Assembly (NCBI GenBank): GCA_037783415.1 | Contig: JAZGTN010000027.1 | Coordinates: 3,000,001 to 3,064,000, forward strand | Origin: Leptasterias polaris | Lineage: Eukaryota > Echinodermata > Asteroidea > Forcipulatida > Asteriidae | Length of the DNA stretch: 64,000 nt | Direction of reading: 5' to 3' | Shown: positions 34,323 to 46,586 of the stretch, piece after piece | Numbering within the stretch: position 1 is the stretch's first letter | Layout: each line of letters opens with the position of its first letter | The notes under the pieces: generated by a model | The model's database searches: none | What the model saw: only the letters and a program-made list of their open reading frames with translations | What the model was told of the DNA's origin: nothing | Translations under genes and position numbers: made by a program

Positions 34323-37300
34323 ATGATTATGATTTGCTGGTGTCCATTCCAGTGTGTTTTTCTAAACTGCATTGTTTCTTTTATCTTGTCTTATAGCAAA
34401 TGGAAAGCAGACACTAGTTCAGTACACTCAATCTATCTCTGTCCGGGCTCCAGAACACTTCTATCTGCTGGAAGATTGATTAAACTGTGGGATCTAGAAA
34501 CCAAGAAAGTCTTAAAAGTAAGTCTTGCTCATCTTTCAGTATATCTTGAGCTGAGGTAAGTAAGAGTAACTGTTTATGCGTGACAACAACATGACAGTAA
34601 TCTCTTCTGGTGGTGGCTCTGAAAAGAACCAGAGGTGAGATTGGTCTCACCGTTTTCAACTGTGTACGCATCATGAGAAGTTGAACAGATGAATAGAGTA
34701 TGCTATTCAAAATGGTGAGACCAAACTTTCCCCCTGTTTTTTGGGAGAACCTCCACTTTTTCCAAGAAGAGATTACCGTCACCTGGTTGTCACATGTAAA
34801 CAGTGTATATTCGAACTTACCTCCAGCACCATGCAAAGCTTCATGATCTTAAGGCATGGTGTTTCGGGTCTGGTGTCCCCAAATAGGCTGAAATTCTACA
34901 AACAGGGTAATACAATTTATACATGCATTCAAATTTCTTCATCACATTTGCATGTTAATTTAAATATATATAGCAGAGTTACCAGGAAGAAAAACACACC
35001 CAGATCCCCCTCTTAATAATAATAATAATAATAATGCATTTATAATGCGCCATCTATCTAGTGTACAAGACCCTATTCCGAGGCGCAGAACAAAAAAACA
35101 AAACATATAAGCAGCAAAAGAGAAATATAGAATACAAAGACAATTATACAATGAATAATCTAAGACATGTTACAAGCTAATGTGGAGATAAATAAATGAG
35201 TTTTCAGCAAGTTTTTAAACAATGGAAGAGAACTACAGCATCTAATGTTATTAGGTAAAGTGTTCCAAAGTTTAGGAGCACAAGCAGAAAAGGCATGATC
35301 GCCATATGATGAGGAAGTTCTAGGAATAGTTAAAAGGGTCTTAGCAGAAGAACAAAGAGTGCGAGAAGGGGCGTAAGGTACAAGAAGATTTGCAATGTAA
35401 GATGGAGTTAAGCCAATCTGAGATTTAAATGTAATTAGTAAAATTTTGAATTGAATTCGTTGTCGAATGGGAAGCCAGTGAAGTTCCTGCAATATAGGTG
35501 TAATATGATCATGTTTTTTAGATTTTGTTAAAACACGAGCGGCAGCATTTTGTACAAGTTGTAGTTTGTGGAGCTGGTGTTCAGTAACTCCGTATAATAA
35601 TGAATTACCATTGTCAAGGCGAGAAGTGACCAAAGAATGGATGATAGTAGCAGCAGTTTTATGTGATAAGGATTTTCGAATGGTATTTACAGTTCTTAAG
35701 TAATAATATGTTGATTGACAAATCCTGCTGACATGTTTATCCATGGATAGTGTGTTATCAAAAATAATTCCCAAATTACGCGCACAAGGTGAGGCAAGAA
35801 TAGAGGCACTGTCAACGTGGATGTTATGATCAATGATTATATGTCGCAGATGTTTGGAAGTTATAATGAGAAATTCTGTTTTGTCATCATTTAGTTTTAG
35901 CTTGTTTATGGTCATCCAGGACTTAATCTCTGATATACAGGCTTCGGCACACTGGCGAGCCGATTCCTCACTATTAGGTTTGTTCAAATCAAATGGCAAA
36001 TAGAGTTGCGTGTCATCCGCATACGCATGTACCCGTAAGCCATGTTTACGTGCGATATTAGCAATTGGGCTAGCATAGATTGTAAAAAGCAATCTTGCTA
36101 ACTATACAAAAAAAAAATCATTACGATTATATTAACCATGTGACCTGTGAAATCACAAGTTTACAAAAGAGCCACTCAGCCTGGACTCCCTGCACGCACA
36201 ATTTTCACACAACTCAAATTGATAAAAATATTAATTCTTGTATTTTTAATGAAATTGCACTGCTCGATATTCATCTTTGTTAATGTGAAGAAAGGGGTCA
36301 TATCTTTTTACAAACAAAGTGACATAATTCAAATATTAAAAAAAATTATTTTGTTTCCATATCATTTCTGGGAACACAATTTTCGACCATCCCTTTGCAA
36401 AGGGAATGTTCCCATTCTTTTACGTTTTTTCAATTGGTTCTGGTGGTCAGAAACAGCCTGAATAGTACAGATTTGAAATGGCAGAAACAAAAGTTGTGGT
36501 AAATCAGTTTGTCTTCATTAACAACCACATTAGAGATGATATTGAATGGTCAGACAGTAGCCAGAAGGATTAAAAACATCACCAAATTGTCTTTAAACAA
36601 ATATGATATTTTAATTACAGAAATTTACCGGTCATGCCAGTCCAGTAACGAGGTTAAGGTGTGTACCGTATACAGCTGAAGCTTCTGATGGCTCTACTAG
36701 CCTAGAGTCAGTTGAAGGACTGTACTTTGTTTCATGTGCTGATGGTGATAGGGTACTCAATGTTTGGTAAGTTTTTGAATTTATCCCTACAAGAAAATGT
36801 ACATTAGATTTAAAGTTGTTTTAAGTTGTCATCAGTTTTATGAGGAAACAGAAAGTATGGCAGGGAAAAAATGTTACAACAATTTTGGTATTTCAACAGA
36901 ATACAGGAAAAACAATATTTGGGTGGAAAATACTGAAATCTAGTAGAAAATCAGATGCAGTTTGGTTTCGGGTGGAAGGGGCTGGTGCTGCAGACATTAA
37001 TATAATGTTGATAAGTACTATTTTAGGGGGAGGAGGGGGGTCTTAAAAAGTTGTACTCCCTCTTCTTCAAAAGTTTGCAAATTGAGGGATTGACCTTTGA
37101 GGATTTAGGGGGATTAGGTTTTTGCAAATTTAGATTCAAAAATAATTCATATAAAAATGTGGTTGTTATAAAATATAATTTTGTTTGTTGAATTGAATTT
37201 TTTTCAGGCATGTCCAATCAGCATCAAAGAGTAAATCCTCAACAGCTTCATTTGTTGTCCCTGATGACCCTCTAGATTTTGACATTTTGAATTCTTCTTC

Positions 37301-40300
37301 TGACCAAGTAAGTAATTTTTGCCGGCCTGCTTGTTTGAATGGGTTTTTGTAGCAGTTATTAACCCTAACCCTCCCATACCCTACAAATTCAAACAGGGCA
37401 AAGTGTTTAATTTTGTTAGGTTAAGTACAGTGAAGTTAGGATTGGGTGTTTGATTCTGTGGGATTGTGTATCCTTGCTGACAAGTAATGGTGTTTGAATT
37501 TGATTGAGTGGGTATGGTGGATGTGTGAAATGTACATGTCTGGCATTGCTCTTTCTTCCATGGTCTAATGAGATAGTTGTTGGATTATGTTACGTTGGGT
37601 ACTGTGTGATTTCACTGATCAAATTTTTGCACATGCCAAGTGTACACACTCCAACAAAATCAAACAAAAAAGGCCTGTTGGAGTTTGTTAGGTTGTGTAT
37701 CGTCCCCCTAAGATTGGGCACAGTTCCCATCTCATGGTAGTATAAGCTGTTGGAATGTGTTGGGTTAGGGGTGGATTCTAGTAAAAACGCTTTGGGAGTT
37801 AGGGTTAAAGACTTAGTACAGGATTGATAAGAATTTATAAAAAAAACCCTATTAGTTTCAATCTGAAAGTTGACTGATTGTGACAGTTATACCAGGACTA
37901 GTCCTGTATGAAAAGTTGTGAAAGACCCTGTAAAACCATGGATGCTTTCTTCATTACCTCAACCAAATTAAGCCTGATATAAACAAAGTATGATATAAAC
38001 ATGCACATAAATCCTGACAAAACAGAATGGTTTTATCTTTCACAAAATTTACCACAAAAATATGATGAAATTTTCATTGGTGGGTTGTGTTGTATGTTCA
38101 TTGAAAACACGACGTTTGGAATGAATCTACTTTTCCCAAAATGATTGCTGTAATTTCCCTTTTCAGTCTTCCTGTTTCTTTTTTTTTCTGATGGATTTTT
38201 TTTTTTTTCCTTTTTTCGCAAATTTTGTTTCTGTTTATATAAATATTTTGAGAACCAGTTGAAAGTGACATTTGTTTCCAATATTATTCCATGTTGTTTT
38301 GTCTTTCAGAAAACTTACCTGTCTGTTGTTACCAAAGGAGGTGAAGTTCACATCTTTGACCCAGTTTTAAATGGGTGAGTATCGTTAGAGTTTTATACAA
38401 CACTTACAGTGGCACGCTTTTTTTCTATCGTTGCATATATTGCACTGAACTGAATTGTTGTCATTGACTTTCTTTTACCTTTGACCTTGACCCACAGCAA
38501 AGCCAAGAATCATCTGAAGGCCTGCACACACCTCCAGATCACCACAGAGGGTCAGAAAGAAAGGTTACCCAAGCCGATACCTATCATGGCAACTCACCTA
38601 CTCAGCGAGGCAGAGCTACCATTACTCATTGCTCATGGCACAGTACTGAAACTCAGATTTGAGAGAGTGGTGAGTTTATAATAATACTAATAATGGACAG
38701 TTAAACCGGTAACCAACAAGTATGACGCTCATGCATATTCATGATGCATGAACATTATGACCCTGGTCACTGGGTCCAGTTATGTTATTCCTTGAACAAT
38801 TTCAGCTCCCTGGTGAGTATGCAACCTGTGCTGCCAAGTACCTAGAGCATCATTCTAAATCAATTACAAAAACCATGCCTGTCCTCATAGGTACCCACAT
38901 ACCCCTGGGTGAAGAGAAGAAATCACAAAGGAAACACGTTTAATGACCGGGCTTCAAACCCACACCTAATAGATGACTTTGTCACCAGAATCAGATGTAT
39001 TTGAATGCTTGAAGAAAACAAATTGATTCAGTAACAATTATCTAAGTGATGTGTTTTTCAAATTTTATGTTTGTCATTGTTATATCTTCTGAACCAAACT
39101 TTGTGGACTTTTTCAGTCATTCAAGTCAGGGGATAGAAGTATCTGCCTAATACGTGAAGATCCGTCTTCTCAAGCTGTCCCTCAAGTCTCTGGAGAAAAG
39201 GTGAGTGTCTGGATCAAGAGGGATCGTCTCCTCTGAAAGGAATCTGTGTTCAGAAGAAGAAATATCTTTGAAGTGACATGAAATATTTTTTGCTATGAAT
39301 GTTCAACAACTTCTAACTACGTGGGGAAGGTTAGCTCTGTCCAACAGAAAATCAAAATGAAAATGACCGACTGGTAGTGAGAAAGTGAACATTTTTGGGG
39401 TTTACTTTAACTGGCGGGAAACACTTTTTCAAAGTTACAATTATAACTTAGATTTTCTATGCCCAACTTCATGTTGGTGCTGAGTGCTAAAATTGGAACC
39501 AGATCTATTAGTAACCAGCACAGTGAAATTGGGCAGAATTGTATTAGTGCAATGCCAACAAGACATTTGGTATTAGCTATTTTTCCAGATCATTTTATTA
39601 CCTAAGATTGACTGACATGGATGACAAAATGTATTTATAAAAAATAAGGATTTTGATTTATGGATTGCCAATTCTGAAAATATACCTAAAGTGTAAGTAC
39701 TCATAATTGCTAAGGTGAGGTACAATGATGTTTTTGAAAAAGAAGAAAGGAAAAGATGATATTAAAAAATGGTTTGGTGTAATTTATTGACTTTTTGTGT
39801 GTGTTTGTAGCTGAAGAAACCAGTTGTGACTGGTGATGAGGCAGTCAAGACCCCCAGTACCCTTCCTCATACTGGATACCAAGCAGCTGCAGATGAACAC
39901 ACTGCAGCAGACAGGAAAAGCAAAAGAAAATCTACCAGAGAAACGGTAATTTTGTAAAATTGTTTGCTTAAAAAATAATTGGTTTTTACTTAGCGCACAT
40001 ATCCTAGTAGCTAGATCAAGATGCTTTACAACATTATTATCCCTGTTCACCAGGCATACTCTTTGACCTTTCCTCTAACTATCTCAACTGCCTGGGGATC
40101 ATACAGGGGTTAATCTAGCCATCTCAGACTCCCATTTATACACCTGGGTTAAGAGAAGCAATTATGATTAAGTGCCTTGCTCAATGACACAAGTGTCATG
40201 ACTGTGATTCGAACCCACACTCTGATAACTCAACCATCAGAGCTTGAGTCCGATGCAGTAGAACGCTGAGCCATGACACACCACTTTCAGTTTTGTGCTT

Positions 40301-43300
40301 TAAGAATGTTAAGGTAGATTGCTTTTGGTTATTGTTTGTGACGGATCCAAATATGTCTGTCCTTTTTGCCCCTCCTGTTAGAAACCCCTCGTGTAAGTTA
40401 CCTACGTTAAGTTACTTGCATTCTATTTTGTGGACGTCTTTTTCTGACATTTTAGTTCATTTCAAAGTTAATTAAGATATTTTGAAGAAACCTTCAATAA
40501 ACAATTGATTTTTTTTTTTTTGTAGTTAACTATCGAGGACAGGCTAGTCGCCCTCAAGGTTGCTGAAGCCCAGGCTGACATGTCAACACAAGACCAAAGT
40601 GCCAGGACAGGATCCCTTGTCATGCTCCTTACACAAGGTCTGCAAAGCAATGACAGGATTATGCTTGATGTAAGTTGTCATGCACTGTATTTGACACTTT
40701 GACGCACAGATTTATTTGATTGTTCTCTTCAACAGAATGTCTTTTTTAGTTGGTGGCTTTTTGTGTTCACCAACAATGTGTTTGCCAATGAAGCATGTGT
40801 GTGTTTGTTTTGTGAAACCCGTTTGAATTTAGCACCCTACTTAATTATCCGTTGAAATGTAAAATATTGTAAGAAAGTGGTTTGGAAGCCTTCCAGATTC
40901 TGGCTAAATCCCTGTGAACCAAAATAACTGCATTGGACATTTATGAAATGCTTGTACCCAGTCATTACTGACCTGTCTTTGACCTTTCTGAATGCATAGC
41001 ATGGTTTTAGTTGCAACCAGCTGTTTATGAACACCTGGATTTCTAGTTTCATTCGTCCTTCATATGTTGAAGTATTGAGCGATTTGTAAAAAATGTAACT
41101 CAAATCCTGATTGAAAAACACAATGTCCTAAACTTAACTCTATTTTGAGAAAGCAAAGCGGATTCACGCAAAAAAAGTCTTGCAGTTTTGTTAATTCTAC
41201 AGTTTTAAGTTTACTGATTAATGTTATGCATATATTTTTGTTTGTAAGAAAAGTAGTTTAATTCCCTGGCTTTTCTTACAGCTTTCCTTTTGCAGTAAAT
41301 TTTAATTATTGTTAGCACCGATGTAATTGTTTGTTGATATTCCAATCTTGACCCTTGACTGTATTTAACATTACAGAGTGTATTCCAGCAGCATAAGGAG
41401 TCTGTCCTGAAGAGAACCATCCAAAGATTACCCATCCCTCTAGTTGTCAGTCTCGTCCAAGAGCTAACCTCAAGAATGAACACAACACCTCAGAGGTTGG
41501 TTCTTTTTATACTAACGCAGCATTCTTAACTGTTTATGTGCAGTTTTATTAAGACAGGTTAGCAACATTACAACTGCCATCCCTGGGCGGTCGTGTTGGC
41601 ATAGTGTTATCTTTCATCGCCTTCTACCTCTAGGACCCCGGTTCGAATCATGCCGGGGGCACTATGTTGATTGGGTTTTCAGTCCCGAACTGCGTGGGTT
41701 TTCCTGGAATAATTCTCTTGGGGTTTCCTCCCACATCTATATTGAAACTTCCTTCCTTGTATTCTCTTCATGGGCTTCTTGGCTAGTACAGTGATTAAGT
41801 TCACTTTACTGAGAGTCCTTGGCTTCACAACCAGAATTAATAAATGAAATTTAAAAACCCTTAGGGCCCTGTAAACAAAAGTATACCTTACAAATAAGCT
41901 GCGAACCAGTTAACAGTTCATGGTGGTCACAGTTTAGTAAAAACAATTTAAATTGGTTATGTTTTGTCAGGATTCGGTTGGGCAAATAAGTTAGCAGTTT
42001 TCTGCTAACAAGAAAAAGTAGGGAACTGATCACAAGCAATGTACATTACATGGTATTTTTGCTGGTAACCTTTTTCTGCCCAACAAATATTCTTCTGTGC
42101 TAAGCATTTTTGTGCTTAACAGCCCAATGAAAGTGGATCCTGGACTCCTTTTGAAACTGAACAATATTGACAAAAAATTACACGTAATTAAATTTCAGTT
42201 TGTGTTCAATTATTTTCTTTGCAGTGGATTGGTATTGGCCCATTGGACGAGGGTTGTACTGTGCGAGAGAGCTTCCTACCTGATGACATGCCCTGAGCTG
42301 ACTAAAAAGCTAAGCCAGGTTTACGAGATGATTAACACTAGGACGTGTCAGGCATCTAGAATGACGCAGCTTCATGGCAAGCTTGATCTCATGCTAGCTC
42401 AGGTAAGGCTTCACATGACTCAAGAAAGTCTGACTTTGTATAAACCCTAATGTTGATATCCTCTCACGGTTTTCTTAAACAATAGCAAAGACTAAATCAT
42501 ACGGCTCTAAAGCGTCTCATGCGTTGCACCCAAGTTGTGGATGCTTTCCCATCCTCTCTCCGATCAGTTCAAGACTCTTTGGATTGGTTAAATCCAAACT
42601 CAATTTACACTTCTTTCACCTTGGTTATGATTGAACTATGTAACTAGTCTCCTCCTCGTCAATGTCCCGCTAATGACCCCCCCCCTCCCCCCAATTTATT
42701 GTAATTTACCTTTAAATATTTTGTGCAGTGCATCAAGATTTCTTTTAGTTTTTTGTTGTGCTATATAAGTTTGGGTTATTATGCCCTTGTAAGAGTCTTT
42801 AAAAAAAAGTTGAGATAACTTGAAGACATTTATTCAAAGACCATTAAAAATTTACCTTAGACATATTATTACAATCCTTTTTAAGATAATTGTGTTACTG
42901 TATTCCTGTTATGTTCATCATGGAAACAGAAATGGCTGTTGCAACCTGCTTACCAACCAAAATGTTGCATACATGCAAAAAGTGGTAATGCCCTCATTTT
43001 TCTGGACCCTTAATGCCATTACCACTTCTTGCTGTACTTTTAAAATAATCCTTATTTGTCGTCTGATGTAATTTTCCCTTTGTTGTCTGTGTTTGGCTGC
43101 TGATTGGTTAGGATACATATCCTAGCCTCGACTCAACCTTTATACAAATTTTAAGATCCACAGGTTTCATTGGATGGATTTCTACAAGACTCAATCCGAG
43201 CTTACAATCGGTGTAGGGCAAACCGCAATTGATTTTCCTCATTCCAAATATTACACCCTTATTTACTTCTAAAATATTTTTATTCATCCTGATTTCCGAG

Positions 43301-45050
43301 TGTAATTTTCTGATTGAAACGAATGTGTCTGTGACAGTTTGAACAAAAGTTTCTTTAAAACTATATTTCAGATTGCATCTCAGAAGCAAAAGGAGGAAGA
43401 AGAAGACCGGCCGACTGCAGCCCAGCTGGTGTATGATGAAGGTAACTGCTTAAACCTTTTGCAATGTTAACACCAGACTCTTGAGTATGACCCACTCTGG
43501 ATTTCAGCTTCTTGTAGCCCAAGCCTAGCGTCTTGTACATCTTTGCATTCTACTCATCGATGCTCCAGGGCAAAAATGTCAAATCTGTGTTTTGATAAAG
43601 CACATGGACAACATTAGTCTTTGTCGAAGACTAGTGTCTGCACTTTATGTTATCCAACATTATACATGAAATAAAAAATCAGTGGAAATTTAGGCTCAAT
43701 CGGGCATTTTACTTGCAAGAAAATAGTTTTAAAAAAAGCCATGTTTTCACTGTTTTAGAACATGAGTTTGGTCTCGGGAGATCAAAACTAATTGTTCTTA
43801 CTCATTTCTCAAAAACTATAGCATTTCAGACTAAAATAGAGAAGTTTTCCACCATAACCATCTTTATACCATGGAAGTTATGTGCAAATTTGTAATTTTC
43901 CAATCTAACCAATGTTGTGCATGCCTTGTAAATATGTTGGTTGCAAGTGTAAGGTTTGTGGTCACGTTCAGGATACTGCTGGTGCTGTCTATTTCTGTAG
44001 ACACCATGTTTTTGAGCTAAAATGTCTTAATATTCCACTATTAATTGTTTTATCATCTTTATTTTATCAAACTAAATACCTTGGCGAGTTTATACCTTCT
44101 GATTGATTGAAACCCGGTCACAATGGGTGTAATAACATGTGATATGGCAAGAGAACCACTGTCAAGGGACAATACTGATGAATATTTGTTGTTTGCTTTG
44201 TCTGATCAGATTCCTCAGATGAGGGTGATGTGATGGAAGAGCCATACCCCATGCAGTCAGACTCAGAGGTAAGTCTCACCTGTTACCCTAAAACAAAATG
44301 GGTCCAGACTGTCTTCCTTACATTATGATAGGCCGTATCCTTTTTTTTCTCTTCTTTTTCCCCTCCTTTTTATGGCGGTTTTCATCGCACATGCTATGTC
44401 AATCTTTTCTGATTGAACATTAGGTTTTAGAGCATCTATCGTGAATTTCAGCCTGGCGGAGCTCCACTCCCATTATTCTTACACTGATGTGTTTTTTCCG
44501 CTTCAAATATCCACTCACAGGCCTGTTCCGTGTATTTGAACACACTTTGTGAACCTTGGTATCCCAGGTGCATTACTTTAATCTGTGAAGGAAACAAAAT
44601 CATGTAAATGGCCCAACATTCAAATGCGCACAAGACCACTACAACTCTACTTCCAGAAGCTTCCAGAAGTGTTTGCTAACAGTTCACAGCATTTCGTTGT
44701 TGTTTGTTTACCCAAAGACACATGTGCCACTACCAGGACTGAAAACCCATACCCTGGACACGCGGAATTCAGTTTCAAGTTTACTCCTGCAGTCGCTCAA
44801 TGAAATTTGGCCTAAGGCTAAGATTGCAAATAGAAAATAAGTTTGTACTTTTAATTGTGATTTGAAGGGCGAGTGGGAAGAGCTGTCTGAGATGGATCAT
44901 GAAGAAGCTATACCAGTCTTCAATGAAGCAGAGCCTGAGGATAGCGAGAGTGAGTCGTCAGAACTGGAGGAGGACGAAGAGGATGAGGAGGATGAAGAAG
45001 GGGAGAATGAAGCTGGAGAAGAGATGAGTAGCGACGATAATCAGGATTGA
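29283..45050 (+). CDS. WDR43: WD repeat-containing protein 43 (UTP5 homologue), complete
   Basis: Sixteen coding exons: 29283-29459, 31728-31877, 32777-32898, 34397-34517, 36621-36766, 37208-37307, 38310-38374, 38498-38669, 39117-39200, 39811-39945, 40526-40669, 41377-41495, 42225-42402, 43372-43441, 44210-44268, 44868-45050; 674 aa, against 677 in human. Diagnostic blocks match WDR43: [67 protein letters not shown], the Utp12-type helical region with [12 protein letters not shown] and [11 protein letters not shown], and a C-terminal acidic tail ([16 protein letters not shown]). In other eukaryotes it is a t-UTP/UtpA component required for pre-rRNA transcription and 18S processing in the nucleolus. 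ATG 29283 sits in AAAATGGCG with the WD repeat following at once. Intron 7 is only 123 bp. No break or frameshift. Confidence 0.97.
30543..30737. repeat. Long hairpin: about 50-bp inverted repeats
   Basis: 30543-30592 (including GTTGTGCACTGGCGATGTGAC) and 30687-30737 (including GTCACATCGCCAGTGCACAAC) are inverted copies with few mismatches around a 95-bp loop. The loop contains AGAGGGCGCT. It is in WDR43 intron 1; read as a small foldback element. Confidence 0.85.
32247..32290. repeat. 22-bp palindromic tandem duplication
   Basis: ATTGGGCCAGGCCAATCA begins at 32247 and again at 32269. Each unit is itself nearly palindromic (CAATTGATTGG...CCAATCAATTG). Located in WDR43 intron 2. Confidence 0.85.
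32917..33226. repeat. 32-bp minisatellite, about nine copies
   Basis: Units of CCCATCCCCTACAATGACC plus TTCCCTACCACCA, with CTCCTGC variants towards the right. Pyrimidine-rich on the plus strand. It starts 18 bp after the exon 3 donor of WDR43. Confidence 0.9.
33437..33560 (+). repeat. tRNA-derived SINE copy
   Basis: GTGGCTGAGAGCTTTAGTG head, GTGGGTTCGAATCCCGGTCA B-box and CCTTGAGCAAGACACTTGG tail. It is one of the better-preserved copies. WDR43 intron 3. Confidence 0.8.
33735..34325. repeat. Repeat-derived DNA with 53-bp direct repeats and microsatellites
   Basis: TTGAATAATCGGTTAAAATAG and following bases at 33975-34027 recur at 34197-34249. Between them lies (GATA)n at 34058-34081. A (ATT)n run after GCGCTATATAAGATGCCAC at 34268-34320 resembles a SINE/LINE tail. 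Confidence 0.7.
34995..36095 (-). mobile_element. 5'-truncated non-LTR retrotransposon (jockey/CR1-type)
   Basis: Reads on the minus strand: a reverse-transcriptase C-terminal half (36092-35160), a short 3' UTR with GCGCCTCGGAATAG and GATAGATGGCGCATTATAA, and an (ATT)n tail at 35040-35015. The 5' part is missing at about 36095. It lies in WDR43 intron 4, antisense to the gene. Confidence 0.85.
35160..36092 (-). CDS. Reverse transcriptase fragment of a non-LTR retrotransposon
   Basis: 310 aa without a stop. Near the N-terminus it carries the polymerase motif YADDTQLY (about residues 24-31), preceded by HGLRVHA and followed by [11 protein letters not shown], then the thumb and C-terminal region ([41 protein letters not shown]) characteristic of jockey/CR1-like RTs. 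The fingers, the first catalytic Asp motif and the endonuclease are absent, so the protein cannot be active by itself. The unbroken frame suggests a fairly recent insertion. It is not a host gene; the Met is simply the first in the truncated frame. Confidence 0.85.
   Translation of the reverse strand: MLFTIYASPIANIARKHGLRVHAYADDTQLYLPFDLNKPNSEESARQCAEACISEIKSWMTINKLKLNDDKTEFLIITSKHLRHIIIDHNIHVDSASILASPCARNLGIIFDNTLSMDKHVSRICQSTYYYLRTVNTIRKSLSHKTAATIIHSLVTSRLDNGNSLLYGVTEHQLHKLQLVQNAAARVLTKSKKHDHITPILQELHWLPIRQRIQFKILLITFKSQIGLTPSYIANLLVPYAPSRTLCSSAKTLLTIPRTSSSYGDHAFSACAPKLWNTLPNNIRCCSSLPLFKNLLKTHLFISTLACNMS
38830..38985 (-). repeat. tRNA-derived SINE copy, minus strand
   Basis: CCCACATACCCCTGGGTGAAG and GACCGGGCTTCAAACCCACA read in reverse as the family body and B-box. 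WDR43 intron 8. Moderately degraded. Confidence 0.65.
40075..40285 (-). repeat. tRNA-derived SINE copy, minus strand, near full length
   Basis: Contains ACCTGGGTTAAGAGAAGCAA, GACACAAGTGTCATGACTG, TTCGAACCCACACTCTG and a terminal GCTGAGCCATGACAC, that is the tail, B-box and A-box of the family in reverse order. WDR43 intron 10. Confidence 0.8.
41588..41720 (+). repeat. tRNA-like SINE, third family
   Basis: GTCGTGTTGGCATAGTGTTAT (A-box region) and CCGGTTCGAATCATGCCGGG (B-box) are followed by TTGATTGGGTTTTCAGTC and GGGTTTTCCTGGAATAA. The tail differs from the CTTGAGCAAGACAC family. WDR43 intron 12. Confidence 0.65.
41985..42130. repeat. Foldback repeat fragment (GGGCCCAATTTCAT family)
   Basis: TTAGCAGTTTTCTGCTAACAA, TACATGGTATTTTTGCTGG and GCATTTTTGTGCTTAACAGC followed by CCAATGAAAGTGG match the family interior and right end. 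It ends 95 bp before WDR43 exon 13. Confidence 0.6.
43597..43928. mobile_element. MITE copy, about 330 bp
   Basis: Inverted ends AAAGCACATGGACAACATTAG and CTAACCAATGTTGTGCATGCC enclose CAGACTAAAATAGAGAAG and TTTTCCACCATAACCATC, words shared with the interrupted element at 27845-28397. WDR43 intron 14. Non-coding. Confidence 0.65.
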
Positions 45051-45422
45051 GACACACAGCACATATCTGGTTTCATCAATTAACCCTCCTACCCATAGTT
45101 ATATCTGGCCATGAGTTGACCAAACATTTAAAAACAATTCATTTTGCGTACTGTGTATTCACCACATGATGCCATATTGCAGGCTGGCATAGTGCATCTA
45201 TCATTCAAAACCCTGTGGATGATATTGAATGGTTTGACAATAGGAGGGTTAAACAAGTTTCAAATTTTCAAGTTGGAACGTGTTCATCCAAGAGTTCTCT
45301 GAGCATCCTTGAGGTGGTTGAGACTACATCATGTTTCAGCTCATCTATAAGTGGAGGCGAGACCCACTCCTTCCTCTCAGATTTCTTTGTGTCCGTAAGA
45401 AAGTCATCATTGTACTTATAAC

Positions 45423-45428
45423 AATAAA
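45423..45428 (+). promoter_or_regulatory. WDR43: Possible WDR43 polyadenylation signal
   Basis: First canonical AATAAA seen downstream of the WDR43 stop, 373 bp away. Use is inferred from position only. Confidence 0.35.
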
Positions 45429-45669
45429 TTAATTGTAGTATGCATAGCTGTTATGGTTGAGAACCATCTCATGTGATGTAAATCCCTCAGCATTGCAGTG
45501 ACTCCACACCAAACGATGCATGGTCACAAGCCGGTTGTGAACGGTTGATCAATGAAAATACTGAATCCATCAAACTTGAGCAGACTTAGCCGATGGGTTT
45601 TAAAGTTAGTGTGGGTTCAAACGGCTGGAAAAAGATGTTGGATGATTATTTATTGATGATTTGAGGCAG

Positions 45670-45819
45670 CAGGCCTGATACTTCACAGAGGTATTTGCCT
45701 CCATGCACCTGGTCATGGCCTTAGTGCCCCTTGAAATGTTCCAGTCTAAATGAGTTTCCCTGATAGAGGTGCCAGAAGAAAGACTGCATTGCATCTACAA
45801 GAATGAAGTATCAGGTCTG
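45670..45819. mobile_element. 150-bp MITE with CAGGCCTGATACTTCA ends
   Basis: CAGGCCTGATACTTCACAGA at the left and TGAAGTATCAGGTCTG at the right form inverted termini. A second copy is at 54838-54972. No coding capacity. Confidence 0.75.
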
Positions 45820-46010
45820 AAGCAGTCCACATATGAGATCAACAAAATTGTTTTCTGTTATGAGGTCAATTATTTATGAGTGACATTTTGATATAAATTA
45901 ACAGTGGAAACATGTATTTGTTAAGAATTAGATAAAGCCCAGTTTCCAACAAGTAACCCACAACCAATCAAGATGGGGTAGCCCACTTTAAAAAGAGTGT
46001 CCACAAGATG

Positions 46011-46033
46011 CCCCCCCCCCCCCCCCCCCCCCC
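46011..46033. repeat. Homopolymer run of 23 C
   Basis: An uninterrupted poly-C tract, unusual in this AT-rich sequence. The length may be affected by sequencing error. Confidence 0.9.
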
Positions 46034-46586
46034 AGTTCTGGACAAAAAAAAACAAACTCCAGTGACTGAGTTGAAACTTTGTATCCATTGAAGTTACACA
46101 GCTTGACAGGGTATTGCTTTCAAGACAGTGTGAAATGATTTTATGTGTAAAAACCATGTTACAGTGATTCTACGATTTCATTATGTTTCGTTAGAAACCA
46201 CCAAGACGATCTTTGGCAATTCAAAGCTTGGTTTCCATAAATGATTCTTGCAAGGTGTTTTCTTACACATTTTACTAAGGCTTTTCTTTCTTTATTAAAT
46301 GACCTAATTGTATCTTTGTATTATGATTTTTTAACAACAAACGTATACTTATTTTTTATGATCTGTAAAAAAATCATGTTGAAAACAAATCAAGATATAT
46401 TTCTTCTTGGCAAAACCTTTCACCTCTTGACATGGTTACAACTTTGCCTTTGAGGTCTGTTGAAAGTCATTATGTTTAAGTCATAGCTTGTCATGAAAAG
46501 CCTTGATACCTTTGGCAGCATAACTATGTAAAAGATTTGAGTTACCGTTTGAGTCATGCATCTTTGCAGAGACAATACATACCACA

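Noticed and set aside
35160..36092. A host antisense gene inside WDR43
   Set aside because: The YADD reverse-transcriptase motif, 5' truncation and (ATT)n tail show it is a retrotransposon fragment.
29460..44867. Intronic C/D snoRNAs in WDR43
   Set aside because: Human WDR43 hosts snoRNAs, so I scanned for RUGAUGA/CUGA pairs with a terminal stem. ATGATGA at 38062 and GTGATGT near 29648 lack a suitable partner or stem.
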